Shown: in pieces, positions 8,748 to 15,990 of the stretch
How positions within the stretch are numbered: the first letter of the stretch is position 1
Layout of the letters: each line of letters begins with the position of its first letter
Assembly: GCF_027484365.1 (NCBI RefSeq)
Contig: NZ_JAIXTC010000024.1
Coordinates: 1-64,000, forward strand
Direction: 5' to 3'
Length of the DNA: 64,000 nt
Origin: Brevundimonas sp.
Lineage (GTDB): Bacteria; Pseudomonadota; Alphaproteobacteria; Caulobacterales; Caulobacteraceae
Notes under the pieces: generated by a model
Told to the model about the DNA's origin: nothing
The model's database searches: none
The model's input: the letters and a program-made list of their open reading frames with translations, nothing else
Translations under genes and position numbers: made by a program

Positions 8748-9257
8748 GTGAGCCTTGAATCCCTTCCCGCTGAGGTCGCCGCCGGCGACGTGACCGCCTA
8801 TCGCAGGGCCCTTGGCGCCTTCGCGACCGGGGTCTGCGTCGTGACGGCCGACAGCGCCCTCGGGCCGCTGGGGATCACGATCAACTCGTTCACGTCCGTC
8901 TCGCTGACGCCACGACTGGTGCTCTGGTGCCTGGACGAGCGGTCGGAGCGCTGGACCGCCTTCTGCGAGGCCGAGCGCTTCTCGATCCATGTGCTTGATG
9001 CCCAGTCGGAGGCCCTGGCGCGGCGCTTCGCCAGGGGCATCGGCCTGATGGAGCCGCACGAGTTCCAGCGGGTCGGCGATGCGCCGCCGAGGCTGGGCGC
9101 GGCGGCCGCACGGTTCGACTGCAAGACCCACGACCGGGTGCAGATGGGCGACCATATGATGATCATCGGCGAGGTCGCGGGCTTCGAATCCTCCGACGCC
9201 GCCGCCCTGACGTATTTCCGCGGTCGTTATGGCGTGGCCGGGGGGGCGCAGGCATGA
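8748..9257 (+). CDS. Flavin reductase-like domain protein
   Basis: The 169-residue protein has the FMN-binding split-barrel of the flavin reductase family. Typical features are YRRALGAFATGVCVVT near the start, GITINSFTSVSLTPRLVLWCL with the flavin-binding Ser/Thr, FSIHVL, and a C-terminal YFRGRYG. Such enzymes reduce FMN or FAD with NAD(P)H, often supplying a monooxygenase; no partner monooxygenase lies nearby. It starts at a GTG preceded by a GGGGG stretch. Its stop overlaps the next gene by 4 nt (ATGA). Confidence 0.88.
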   Translation: MSLESLPAEVAAGDVTAYRRALGAFATGVCVVTADSALGPLGITINSFTSVSLTPRLVLWCLDERSERWTAFCEAERFSIHVLDAQSEALARRFARGIGLMEPHEFQRVGDAPPRLGAAAARFDCKTHDRVQMGDHMMIIGEVAGFESSDAAALTYFRGRYGVAGGAQA

Positions 9258-10108
9258 GGATCGGTTTCGCCGGACTGGGCGTCATGGGCGGGCCTATGGC
9301 GCGTCATCTGGTCAAGGCCGGGAGCGAGGTCGCGGGCTATAACCGGTCGCCGGACAAGGCGCGCGCCTGGGCCGAGGTCGAGGGCGGGCGGTTCGCGGCG
9401 TCCGTGGCCGAGGCGGCCGAGGGGGCGGACCTGTTCGTCCTCTGCGTCGGCAACGACGACGACGTGCGTCAGGTGGTCGGCGAGGCCCTGCCGGCCCTCA
9501 AGGCGGGCGCCGTGATCGTGGATCATACGACGACCTCCGCCAGGGTGGCGCGCGAGATGTCGGCGCTGTGCGCCGCGCAGGGCGTCGCCTTCATCGACGC
9601 CCCGGTCTCCGGCGGCCAGGCCGGGGCCGAGAACGGCCAGCTCAGCGTCATGGCGGGTGGCGACGCCGGGGCTCTGGAGACCGTGCGGCCGGCGGTCATG
9701 GCCTATTCCAAGGCGATCCAGCACATGGGGCCCTCGGGCTCCGGCCAGCTGACAAAGATGGTCAACCAGATCGCCATCGCCGGCGTGGTCCAGGGCCTGG
9801 CCGAGGCGGTCCATTTCGCCCAGGTCGCGGGGCTGGACACCGACGCCGCCTATGACGCCGTGTCCAAGGGCGCGGCCCAGTCCTGGCAGATGGACAACCG
9901 CTGGAAGACAGCGGCAAGGGGCGAGTTCGAGTTTGGCTTCGCCGTCGACTGGATGCGCAAGGACCTGGGGCTGGTGCTGGACGAGGCCCGGGCCAACGGG
10001 GCGCGTCTGTCGCTGACGGCCCTGGTCGACCAGTTCTATGCCGAGGTTCAGGCCATGGGCGGAAACCGCTGGGATACGTCGAGCCTGAAGGCGCGGCTCA
10101 AGTCCTGA
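9254..10108 (+). CDS. NAD(P)-dependent beta-hydroxyacid dehydrogenase
   Basis: The 284-residue protein belongs to the 3-hydroxyisobutyrate/6-phosphogluconate dehydrogenase family. It has the Rossmann motif GLGVMGGPMA at residues 6-15, the substrate signature DAPVSGGQAGAENG near residue 117, and the catalytic Lys in GSGQLTKMVNQ near residue 170. The substrate cannot be deduced; tartronate semialdehyde, hydroxyisobutyrate and succinic semialdehyde are known for relatives. It overlaps the flavin reductase gene by 4 nt, so the two are coupled. The likely true 3-hydroxyisobutyrate dehydrogenase is the separate gene at 20944, within valine-catabolism genes. Confidence 0.9.
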   Translation: MRIGFAGLGVMGGPMARHLVKAGSEVAGYNRSPDKARAWAEVEGGRFAASVAEAAEGADLFVLCVGNDDDVRQVVGEALPALKAGAVIVDHTTTSARVAREMSALCAAQGVAFIDAPVSGGQAGAENGQLSVMAGGDAGALETVRPAVMAYSKAIQHMGPSGSGQLTKMVNQIAIAGVVQGLAEAVHFAQVAGLDTDAAYDAVSKGAAQSWQMDNRWKTAARGEFEFGFAVDWMRKDLGLVLDEARANGARLSLTALVDQFYAEVQAMGGNRWDTSSLKARLKS

Positions 10109-10393
10109 TCCGGCCTGGCCTGGACTCAGAAAATCTGAGTGCACAGAGTCCATTTCCCTGAGAAGAAGCGCGTAAGGCCCGGATTTTGAAGCGATAACTG
10201 CGCGTGATGGTTTTGCACCCCGGGTGCAAGGCGTCCGAATGGTGTCGAGCCGTCCGTCGGCGGGATGTCAAAGACCGGAGTTCATCATAGCATGGCCGCG
10301 AGGGGCGCCTGTGATAGCGTCTCCAGAGTCACAAATGCCCCGTGATTTCAGCGTCCTGATCGGCGTCGAAATGCGCATCCGGGGCGGTGGGGA
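10109..10393. other. Intergenic region with nested inverted repeats
   Basis: This 285-bp gap holds no convincing gene. Nested inverted repeats lie at its left end: ACTCAG/CTGAGT at 10124-10140, inside GGACTC/GAGTCC at 10122-10151. They lack a U-run but may act as a weak transcription end for the upstream operon. The 17-bp palindrome at 10213-10229 is listed separately. Confidence 0.5.
10213..10229. promoter_or_regulatory. Perfect 17-bp palindrome, candidate operator
   Basis: TTGCACCC and GGGTGCAA form 8-bp perfect arms around a single central C. It lies 165 bp upstream of the hydrolase gene at 10394. The size and symmetry fit a dimeric repressor site, but no cognate regulator can be named. 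Confidence 0.4.
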
Positions 10394-11482
10394 GTGAAGA
10401 CGGCCATGCGTATCGCGGCGATGCTGCTGTTTCTCCTTGTCTGCTGTGGTCAGGCGCACGCCCGGACTCCCCAGACCTTGACGCCGGTCGAGGGCGACGT
10501 CGCGATCGGCGACCTGCCGATGGCGCGCGGATCCGCCCTGACGAACGCCCGCATGCACTACCGGACGCTCGGTGAGCCCCGGCGCGACGCGACCGGCCGG
10601 GTGACCAATGCGGTCCTGCTGCTGCATGGAACGGGCGGGACGGGGGCGACCTTCCTGTCTCCCCAGTTCGCAGGCGAACTGTTCGGTCCGGGCCAGCCTC
10701 TGGATGTGACGCGCTACTACGTCATCATGCCGGACAATCTGGGTCACGGGGCCTCGTCGAAACCGAGCGACGGCCTGCGGGCCCGGTTCCCGGAGTACGG
10801 CTATACCGAGATGGTCGAGGCCCAGCGGCGGATGCTCGTCGACGGCCTGGGCGTCGATCGGCTGCGGCTCATCTTCGGCACCTCGATGGGCTGTATGCAC
10901 GCCTTCGTCTGGGGCACGACCCATCCGGACTTCGCCGACGCCCTGATGCCCATGGCCTGCCAGCCTACCGCGATCGCGGGGCGAAACCGGTTGTGGCGGG
11001 CGATGCTGCAGGACGCGATCCGGGCCGATCCGGCCTGGGCCGGCGGGGACTATGTCGAACAGCCGGTGCTCGGCCTGAGGACCGCTGTGGACATGCTGCT
11101 GCTGGCCGGATCGGCGACCGTGCCGATGCAGGCGCAACTGCCGACGCGGGATGCGACAGACGCCTGGCTGGTCGATCAGATCGGGCGGCGGCTTCCGGCG
11201 CTGGACGCCAACGACCTGTGGTACGCGGTCAATGCGTCCCGGGACTATGATCCGTCGGCGGGGCTGGAGCGGATCACCGCCCCGGTGACCTGGATCAATT
11301 CGGCGGACGATTTCATCAATCCTCCGGAACTGGGCCTGTCGGAACAGTTCGCGCCGCGCATCGCCAACGGCGTCTATCGGCTGATCTCGATCAGTCCGGA
11401 CGGGAAGGGACACGGGACCCACACCTGGGCGCGGTTCTGGAAGGACGATCTGGTCGCCCTGATGGCGAGGTCCGCGCCGTGA
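10394..11482 (+). CDS. Exported alpha/beta hydrolase, homoserine acetyltransferase-like
   Basis: The 362-residue protein has a signal peptide (hydrophobic LLFLLVCC, cleavage near AHA) and an alpha/beta-hydrolase fold. Motifs are LLLHGTGG (oxyanion), DNLGHGASS, the nucleophile elbow GTSMG near residue 163, SADDF for the acid, and HGTH for the catalytic His. Overall it resembles the MetX/homoserine O-acetyltransferase branch, but an exported enzyme is unlikely to make methionine precursors. A secreted esterase or acyltransferase is more plausible (inference). The start is a GTG with GGTGGGGA upstream. Its stop overlaps the next gene (GTGA). Confidence 0.85.
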   Translation: MKTAMRIAAMLLFLLVCCGQAHARTPQTLTPVEGDVAIGDLPMARGSALTNARMHYRTLGEPRRDATGRVTNAVLLLHGTGGTGATFLSPQFAGELFGPGQPLDVTRYYVIMPDNLGHGASSKPSDGLRARFPEYGYTEMVEAQRRMLVDGLGVDRLRLIFGTSMGCMHAFVWGTTHPDFADALMPMACQPTAIAGRNRLWRAMLQDAIRADPAWAGGDYVEQPVLGLRTAVDMLLLAGSATVPMQAQLPTRDATDAWLVDQIGRRLPALDANDLWYAVNASRDYDPSAGLERITAPVTWINSADDFINPPELGLSEQFAPRIANGVYRLISISPDGKGHGTHTWARFWKDDLVALMARSAP

Positions 11483-12084
11483 GCGCCGCCCCCGAGAAGG
11501 GCCGTTCGAAACCGGCCGATCCCCTGGCCGACCGGCCTCTGTGGGGCCTGTGGCGAGAGCTGATGGCGCTGTATCCGCTGTGGCGGTCGGTCCTCAGCGC
11601 CATGAACCCCCGCAGTGCCTTTCGCCGGGAGAACTCCTATTTCTGGTTCGACGTGATTCGCGGTCTTCGATCCATGTCGTCGAGCCTTCGGGTGGCGCAG
11701 CGGCTGGAGTCGGTGGGAGACGGCGACCTCGACGGACTGATCGCGCTGGCGGAGGTGAACAGCCGGCGGCAGGAGCATTTCTTCCGCACCCTGGTTCTGT
11801 CCTATGTGACCGTGCCCTTCACCATCGGGGCGATCTGGGCCCAGTTGATGCCCGGACAGCTGCTCTCGCTGGTGAAGGAGCCGGACCTTGCCCCGGTCTG
11901 GGGCGGTACGATCGCGGGTCTGGCCGCGGCCCTGGCAGTCCGGTTCATCGCCGACTGGCGCGCCCGGTCGTTCCTGGCTCTGTTGCAGATGGCGCGCATC
12001 GAACGCAGCGCGGCGGCGCTCACGGCGTCTCCCGCCACGCCGGCAGGATCACGTTCCCCGGCTCCGGCATCCGGCCGCGCATGA
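11479..12084 (+). CDS. Hypothetical membrane protein
   Basis: The 201-residue product has a polar, Trp-rich N-terminal region, a helical middle, and two hydrophobic segments at about residues 108-130 and 140-160 (FTIGAIWAQLM and WGGTIAGLAAALAV). A basic tail follows. It overlaps the preceding hydrolase gene by 4 nt (GTGA) and is translated with it, so a role with that hydrolase is likely but unknown. The last 19 residues (Ser/Pro/Ala-rich) are read from DNA that, on the other strand, is a relic of a cyclophilin gene (12029-12118). The C-terminus may therefore be a recent read-through extension. Confidence 0.7.
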   Translation: MSAAPEKGRSKPADPLADRPLWGLWRELMALYPLWRSVLSAMNPRSAFRRENSYFWFDVIRGLRSMSSSLRVAQRLESVGDGDLDGLIALAEVNSRRQEHFFRTLVLSYVTVPFTIGAIWAQLMPGQLLSLVKEPDLAPVWGGTIAGLAAALAVRFIADWRARSFLALLQMARIERSAAALTASPATPAGSRSPAPASGRA

Positions 12085-12118
12085 CGCCTTCGCCTCCGGT
12101 CGGAAAGGGAGGCGCGGT
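12029..12118 (-). pseudogene. Relic of the 3' end of a cyclophilin (peptidyl-prolyl isomerase) gene
   Basis: Read on the minus strand this stretch encodes PTGGEGVMRGRMPEPGNVIL followed by PAWRE. The C-terminus of the intact cyclophilin at 14950-15558 has PTEGEGFMRGQMLEPRIVIL then QAWRE. By hand count 72 of 86 bases match without gaps (12030-12115 against 14953-15038). Similarity stops abruptly upstream, and no cyclophilin core is present. It looks like the surviving end of a second copy or a partial duplication, now overlapped by the end of the plus-strand gene. Confidence 0.75.
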
Positions 12119-12135
12119 CACTGTCCTGGTCGCGG

Positions 12136-12921
12136 TCAGGCTTCGCCGACCGGCCAGCCGGCGGCCCTGAGTTCGGCGACCTTGGAGCGGGCGACCGGAG
12201 CCTCCAGGCCTGAGACCAGCTTCAGGCGCAGGTTTCTCCCGTCCTGGACGACGCCCTGCACCGCCTCGCGGGCGACCCACCAGGAGCGATGGACCTGCAT
12301 GCCGTCGATGCCGCCGACCTGGGTGATGGCGGTGCGCAGGGGCGTCAGGACGAGCACCGACCCCCTGGGCGTATGGAGACGGACATAGTGGTCCTCCATC
12401 TGCAGGCAGAGGAGGTCTCTCCCGAGCCGGGAAGGGAGCCGATCGAGGATTCGCGCCTCGCCCTTGGGTGAGGCCGAAGGCTCGCGAGGTCGACCCTGCG
12501 CCACCCGGGCATGGGTTGCGACATAGGCCGTGAGGCAGACCAGTTCGATCAACAGGGTCTGTCCCAGCCACTCCATCAGGCCGACACGCTCCCGGATGCC
12601 CGGCCAGAAGCCCATGGCGAAGACACGGGCAAACAGACCGAGCGGGGCCGTTATGACCACAGCTGTGACCGGAACCCAGACCCATGCGGAGACGCGTCGC
12701 CGTCGGGCGATCGGCCAGATCCACCGCACCGATGCGCTGATGACCACGCCGCTGACCAGGCAGAGGGTCGTCCAGTAGGCGACGCGCACCGGCAGGCCGT
12801 CGTTGAAGAAACTCCCGAAAGGCCCGACCGCGCCGAGGATCGCCCCGACCAAGGCCCAGGCGACAAGGTCGATCGCCCAGGCGCGCGGCGTGTCCATCGA
12901 CCGGGTCATTCCCTCGTTCAT
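12136..12921 (-). CDS. Membrane-anchored LytTR transcription regulator
   Basis: The 261-residue protein has about four membrane segments in its first 150 residues (DLVAWALVGAILG, AYWTTLCLVSGVVIS, WVWVPVTAVVITAPLGLF, LLIELVCLTAYVA). A C-terminal LytTR DNA-binding domain follows (about 165-255) with LLCLQMEDHYVRLHT and the MQVHRSWWVARE motif. Such regulators bind pairs of direct repeats, and candidate repeats occur in the divergent gap (12955-12992). The likely target is the divergent exported hydrolase at 13056 and the regulator itself. I chose the ATG at 12921; the open frame extends to 13038 without support. Confidence 0.88.
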   Translation of the reverse strand: MNEGMTRSMDTPRAWAIDLVAWALVGAILGAVGPFGSFFNDGLPVRVAYWTTLCLVSGVVISASVRWIWPIARRRRVSAWVWVPVTAVVITAPLGLFARVFAMGFWPGIRERVGLMEWLGQTLLIELVCLTAYVATHARVAQGRPREPSASPKGEARILDRLPSRLGRDLLCLQMEDHYVRLHTPRGSVLVLTPLRTAITQVGGIDGMQVHRSWWVAREAVQGVVQDGRNLRLKLVSGLEAPVARSKVAELRAAGWPVGEA

Positions 12922-12954
12922 GGCGCGACTATACCGACGCTGACTGCGAGCGGA

Positions 12955-12992
12955 ACCGTTCGCCGTCCCGCGAACCCGTTCGCCCGTTCGCG
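12955..12992. promoter_or_regulatory. Candidate LytTR operator: direct repeats
   Basis: ACCGTTCGC (12955-12963) and CCCGTTCGC (12975-12983) are direct repeats 20 bp apart, with a third overlapping copy CCCGTTCGC at 12983-12991. Known LytTR sites are two 9-bp repeats around a GTT core with a period of about 21-22 bp. The position, 34 bp upstream of the LytTR gene and 64-100 bp upstream of the divergent hydrolase, fits autoregulation and control of both. This is inference from pattern. Confidence 0.45.
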
Positions 12993-13055
12993 AAGGCGGG
13001 CTGGCGGCGGCGACCGGGCGGCGGGCAGGAGGGGACATCCAACCCGGAGACCCAA

Positions 13056-14006
13056 ATGCAAACCCCAGCGTCCCTCCCGCGCCTTCTGTGTGCCCTGTTC
13101 GCCTTCATCCTGATCGGAGCGCTGCCCGATGCGGCGAGCGCCCAGTCCGATGCGCCTGACGAGATCATCCAGTTCTCAGGCCCGGGCGGCGAGACGATCG
13201 AGGGCGGCGTCTGGCTGCCGGACGGCGCGGGCGATGGCACGCTCCGACCGCTCGTGGTCATCTCGCATGGCAACAGCGGCTGGTACCGCGGGCATTCCGA
13301 CACGGCCGAGGCCCTGACCCGGGCCGGCTTCGTCGTCGCGGCCCTGACCCATCCCGGAGATAACTTCCGCGACCCGAGCCGGGGGCTTCGGCTGACCGGA
13401 CGGGCACCGCAACTGAGCGCCCTGATCGACTATATGACAGGGACATGGACCGGGCCGGTGGAGATCGACGACGCGCGGATCGGTGCGTTCGGCTTCTCGG
13501 CGGGGGGCTTCACGGTGACCTCGATCATCGGCGGGGTTTCGGACGCCGGTGCGATCCAGGCGCATTGCGCCGCCGAACCCCAGGTGTTCGCCTGCCGGCT
13601 GATTGCGATGTTTGGCGGGCTCGATCTGGCGAACTGGCGACCCGAGACCCACGATGCGCGCGTCAAGGCGGCGGTCATCGCCGCGCCGGCGCTCGGCCTG
13701 TCGTTCACCGACGCGAGTCTGGCCAGCGTCACCGTCCCTGTGCAGCTGTGGCAAGCCGCCGACGACCAGATCCTGCCGTCGCCCTGGAATGCCGAACCCG
13801 TGCGCGACCGGCTGGGCGGGACCGTCGACTATCACCGCGTCGAGAACGCGGGCCACTACGACTTCCTGACCCCCTGCGCGCCGGAGATGAGGGCGGCGAT
13901 GCCCGAGCTGTGCACGTCGGCGCCCGGCTTCGACCGCGCGGCGTTCAAGGTCGCGTTCAACGTGGAGGTGGTGCGGTTCTTCCGTGAGGCTCTCGGTGAG
14001 CCCTAG
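13056..14006 (+). CDS. Exported alpha/beta hydrolase (dienelactone hydrolase/acetylhydrolase type)
   Basis: The 316-residue protein has a signal peptide (about 1-29, cleavage near ASA) and an alpha/beta-hydrolase domain. VISHGNSGW supplies the oxyanion region, GFSAGG (near residue 149) the nucleophile Ser, ADDQILP the Asp, and AGHYDF the His. The arrangement resembles predicted dienelactone hydrolases and platelet-activating-factor acetylhydrolase-like esterases. The substrate is unknown. It is divergent from the LytTR regulator and probably controlled by it. Its TAG stop is shared with the convergent CAP gene in CTAG (14003-14006). Confidence 0.87.
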   Translation: MQTPASLPRLLCALFAFILIGALPDAASAQSDAPDEIIQFSGPGGETIEGGVWLPDGAGDGTLRPLVVISHGNSGWYRGHSDTAEALTRAGFVVAALTHPGDNFRDPSRGLRLTGRAPQLSALIDYMTGTWTGPVEIDDARIGAFGFSAGGFTVTSIIGGVSDAGAIQAHCAAEPQVFACRLIAMFGGLDLANWRPETHDARVKAAVIAAPALGLSFTDASLASVTVPVQLWQAADDQILPSPWNAEPVRDRLGGTVDYHRVENAGHYDFLTPCAPEMRAAMPELCTSAPGFDRAAFKVAFNVEVVRFFREALGEP

Positions 14007-14941
14007 GGCGTGATCCGGAACGCATAGGAGAAGTCCCTCGACTGGCCCTGAACGCTGACGTTGCGGATCGAGACGTCGTAGGTGACACCCGGCTGGAGGC
14101 TCCCGGCGGCGAACTGCAAACTGTTCGGCAGGCCGTAGGCGTTGTTGTCGAAAGACACGCGGCCGACCTCCACCGTGGCGCCGCCTCTCTGGCGCACCAG
14201 GACCTCGGCGTCGGAGTAGTCGACCTGTTCGCTCGCCGTCTTGTCGCGGAGATCGACGAGCACGCTGAAAGAGAGCAGGGCACGGGGGTCCCAGAATTGG
14301 GACGGATAGTCGCCGAACGGATAGGCGATGAAGCCGCCCTCAACGGGCTCGGGCACCACGCGGTTGCTGCCGATGATCCGCAGCGCGGCGCCGTCCGTGC
14401 GCCGGCCGTCGGGCAGGAGGCCGGCGACGCGGCCAAAGCTGATCGTGGCGAGGAAGGGATCCAGCAGCCAGCGCCGGTGTCCGATGCTGCCCGGATTCAT
14501 GTGGCGGACGTCGGTCATCCAGCCCGTGACCATCTCGTCCATCGAGACGAAGATCAGCCGCTCTGACGCAAGGCCGCCGAAGATGTTGCTCAGCCGCGCG
14601 CCCGTGGCGGCGTCCTCGGTAAAGCAGCGCCACCAGCTGCCCGGATAGTGCGACAGACTGCCGTTGGCGGCGAAGACCAGGGCGGCGGCCGTGGCGGTGT
14701 CCTCGGTCGCCGGGTCGTAGGTCACCGGGGCGAGACCGTGCAGGGCCCGGACCGCATTGACCCTGGCGGTCAGGGTCGAGATCACCTCGGGCCGCAGACG
14801 ACCCGGGCGGCACTGGTCGATATCGGGTGCCTCGGCATAGAGGGCGGCGGCGCGGGCGGCGAAGTCAGGGTTGCGATCCTGGGCGACGGCGGGGGCGGCC
14901 AGACAGGCGGTCGCCAGCGGCAGGGCGACGAAGAGGCGCAT
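14003..14941 (-). CDS. Exported CAP-domain (SCP/PR1-like) protein
   Basis: The 312-residue protein has a signal peptide (1-20, AVAQ) and a CAP domain at about 50-190: VNAVRALHGLAPVTYDP, AALVFAANGSLSHYPGSWW, GWMTDVRHMNPGSIGHRRWLLDP. The His residues typical of the CAP cavity (LSHYP and GHRRW) are present. A C-terminal beta-rich region follows. Bacterial CAP proteins are secreted and of mostly unknown function. It lies 8 nt downstream of the cyclophilin gene on the same strand and is probably co-transcribed. Confidence 0.87.
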   Translation of the reverse strand: MRLFVALPLATACLAAPAVAQDRNPDFAARAAALYAEAPDIDQCRPGRLRPEVISTLTARVNAVRALHGLAPVTYDPATEDTATAAALVFAANGSLSHYPGSWWRCFTEDAATGARLSNIFGGLASERLIFVSMDEMVTGWMTDVRHMNPGSIGHRRWLLDPFLATISFGRVAGLLPDGRRTDGAALRIIGSNRVVPEPVEGGFIAYPFGDYPSQFWDPRALLSFSVLVDLRDKTASEQVDYSDAEVLVRQRGGATVEVGRVSFDNNAYGLPNSLQFAAGSLQPGVTYDVSIRNVSVQGQSRDFSYAFRITP

Positions 14942-14949
14942 CAGAAGGT

Positions 14950-15558
14950 CTATTCCCGCCAGGCCTGGAGGATCACGATCCTCGGCTCCAGCATCTGGCC
15001 GCGCATGAAGCCTTCGCCCTCGGTCGGGGAGGTGGGCGCCGCGAGGATGGCGCGGACGACCTCCATGCCCTGGACCACGCGGCCGAAGACCGCGAACCCG
15101 TCGGGATCGACCGAGAACGAGCGACCGGCGTCATAGGAGAGGGTCGGTCCCACCGAGACGAAGAAGTCGCCCGTGGCGGTGCCCGGCGCATAGCGGGCCA
15201 TTGAGACCGCGCCGTCGAGATGGCTGAGACCCGTCTGCGTCGTCGGCTCGTGGGCGATGGGCGGCAGGACCCGCTCGGGGTCGTTGTTCACCCCGCCCTG
15301 GACCAGGCCCGTGCCGGGGCCGGACTGCATGGCGCGATAGAAGGTGGCGCCGTCGAAACGGCGCTCGTCGACATACTTCAGGAAGTTGGCGGCCGTGATC
15401 GGGGCCTTTGCCGTCTCGACCTCGATGACGATGCGGCCGGCCGAGGTCTCCATCTGCACGCGGGGCAGGGCGGGCGCCGGCGCGGCGGCGTCCTGCGCCA
15501 GGGTGGGCGTGGCCAGACTGGCGGCGAGGGCGGACAAGAGAAGGGCGCGTCTCAGCAT
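14950..15558 (-). CDS. Periplasmic peptidyl-prolyl cis-trans isomerase (cyclophilin)
   Basis: The 202-residue protein has a signal peptide (about 1-21) and a cyclophilin domain. It contains TSAGRIVIEVETAKAPITAANFL, the catalytic FYRAM segment, LVQGG, MARY-ATGDFFVSVG, and FAVFGRVVQGMEVV. The usual FHR Arg-bearing loop appears as FYRAMQSG. It should assist protein folding in the periplasm. Its C-terminal end is duplicated as a relic at 12029-12118. It heads a short operon with the CAP gene. Confidence 0.92.
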   Translation of the reverse strand: MLRRALLLSALAASLATPTLAQDAAAPAPALPRVQMETSAGRIVIEVETAKAPITAANFLKYVDERRFDGATFYRAMQSGPGTGLVQGGVNNDPERVLPPIAHEPTTQTGLSHLDGAVSMARYAPGTATGDFFVSVGPTLSYDAGRSFSVDPDGFAVFGRVVQGMEVVRAILAAPTSPTEGEGFMRGQMLEPRIVILQAWRE

Positions 15559-15603
15559 GTCTTTGAGACTAGAAGGGCCATGCGCAGAAGTCGACGCGCC
15601 AAG

Positions 15604-15990
15604 CTACAGACGGCGGCTCTCGAGCCCGAAATACCTGTCGGTCGACGTGCGTCCATCCCGGTCTTCGACGAAGGTCTCAAACCACTGACCAAGTTGCCGA
15701 TCGGTCCCAAACTTCGCCGTTGCCGCCTTGAATGACCAAGGCTCAACGCCGTGCTTGACGCATAGCTCGTCAAAGGCTGTTCGATAGAGCTGGACGGCTT
15801 CGACCAGTGAAGCCGAAGCGACCCCTGCGACAACCCGCCCGGTCAAAAAATCGACGGTTATGGTTCCTTCGGTCGAACGACCGGCTTCGCCAAAGATGTC
15901 GATCCCGTAGACGCCGATCATGAAGCCCATTCCGCTGGCGAGTGAGTCCGCCGCGTTGTGGACAATGCTTGTCAGCGCCTTGAATTTCAT
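15604..15990 (-). CDS. Hypothetical protein overlapping the end of hemB
   Basis: The 128-residue product has no recognised domain. It has a Gly-rich hydrophobic stretch near residues 18-35 (LASGMGFMIGVYGIDIFG), a central helical region, and a C-terminal Arg-rich end. Its ATG overlaps the hemB stop by 4 nt (ATGA), so it is translated after hemB. Base composition is clearly lower in G+C (about 53-57% by eye) than the flanking genes, suggesting that it was added to the end of the operon. I do not assign a function. Confidence 0.65.
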   Translation of the reverse strand: MKFKALTSIVHNAADSLASGMGFMIGVYGIDIFGEAGRSTEGTITVDFLTGRVVAGVASASLVEAVQLYRTAFDELCVKHGVEPWSFKAATAKFGTDRQLGQWFETFVEDRDGRTSTDRYFGLESRRL

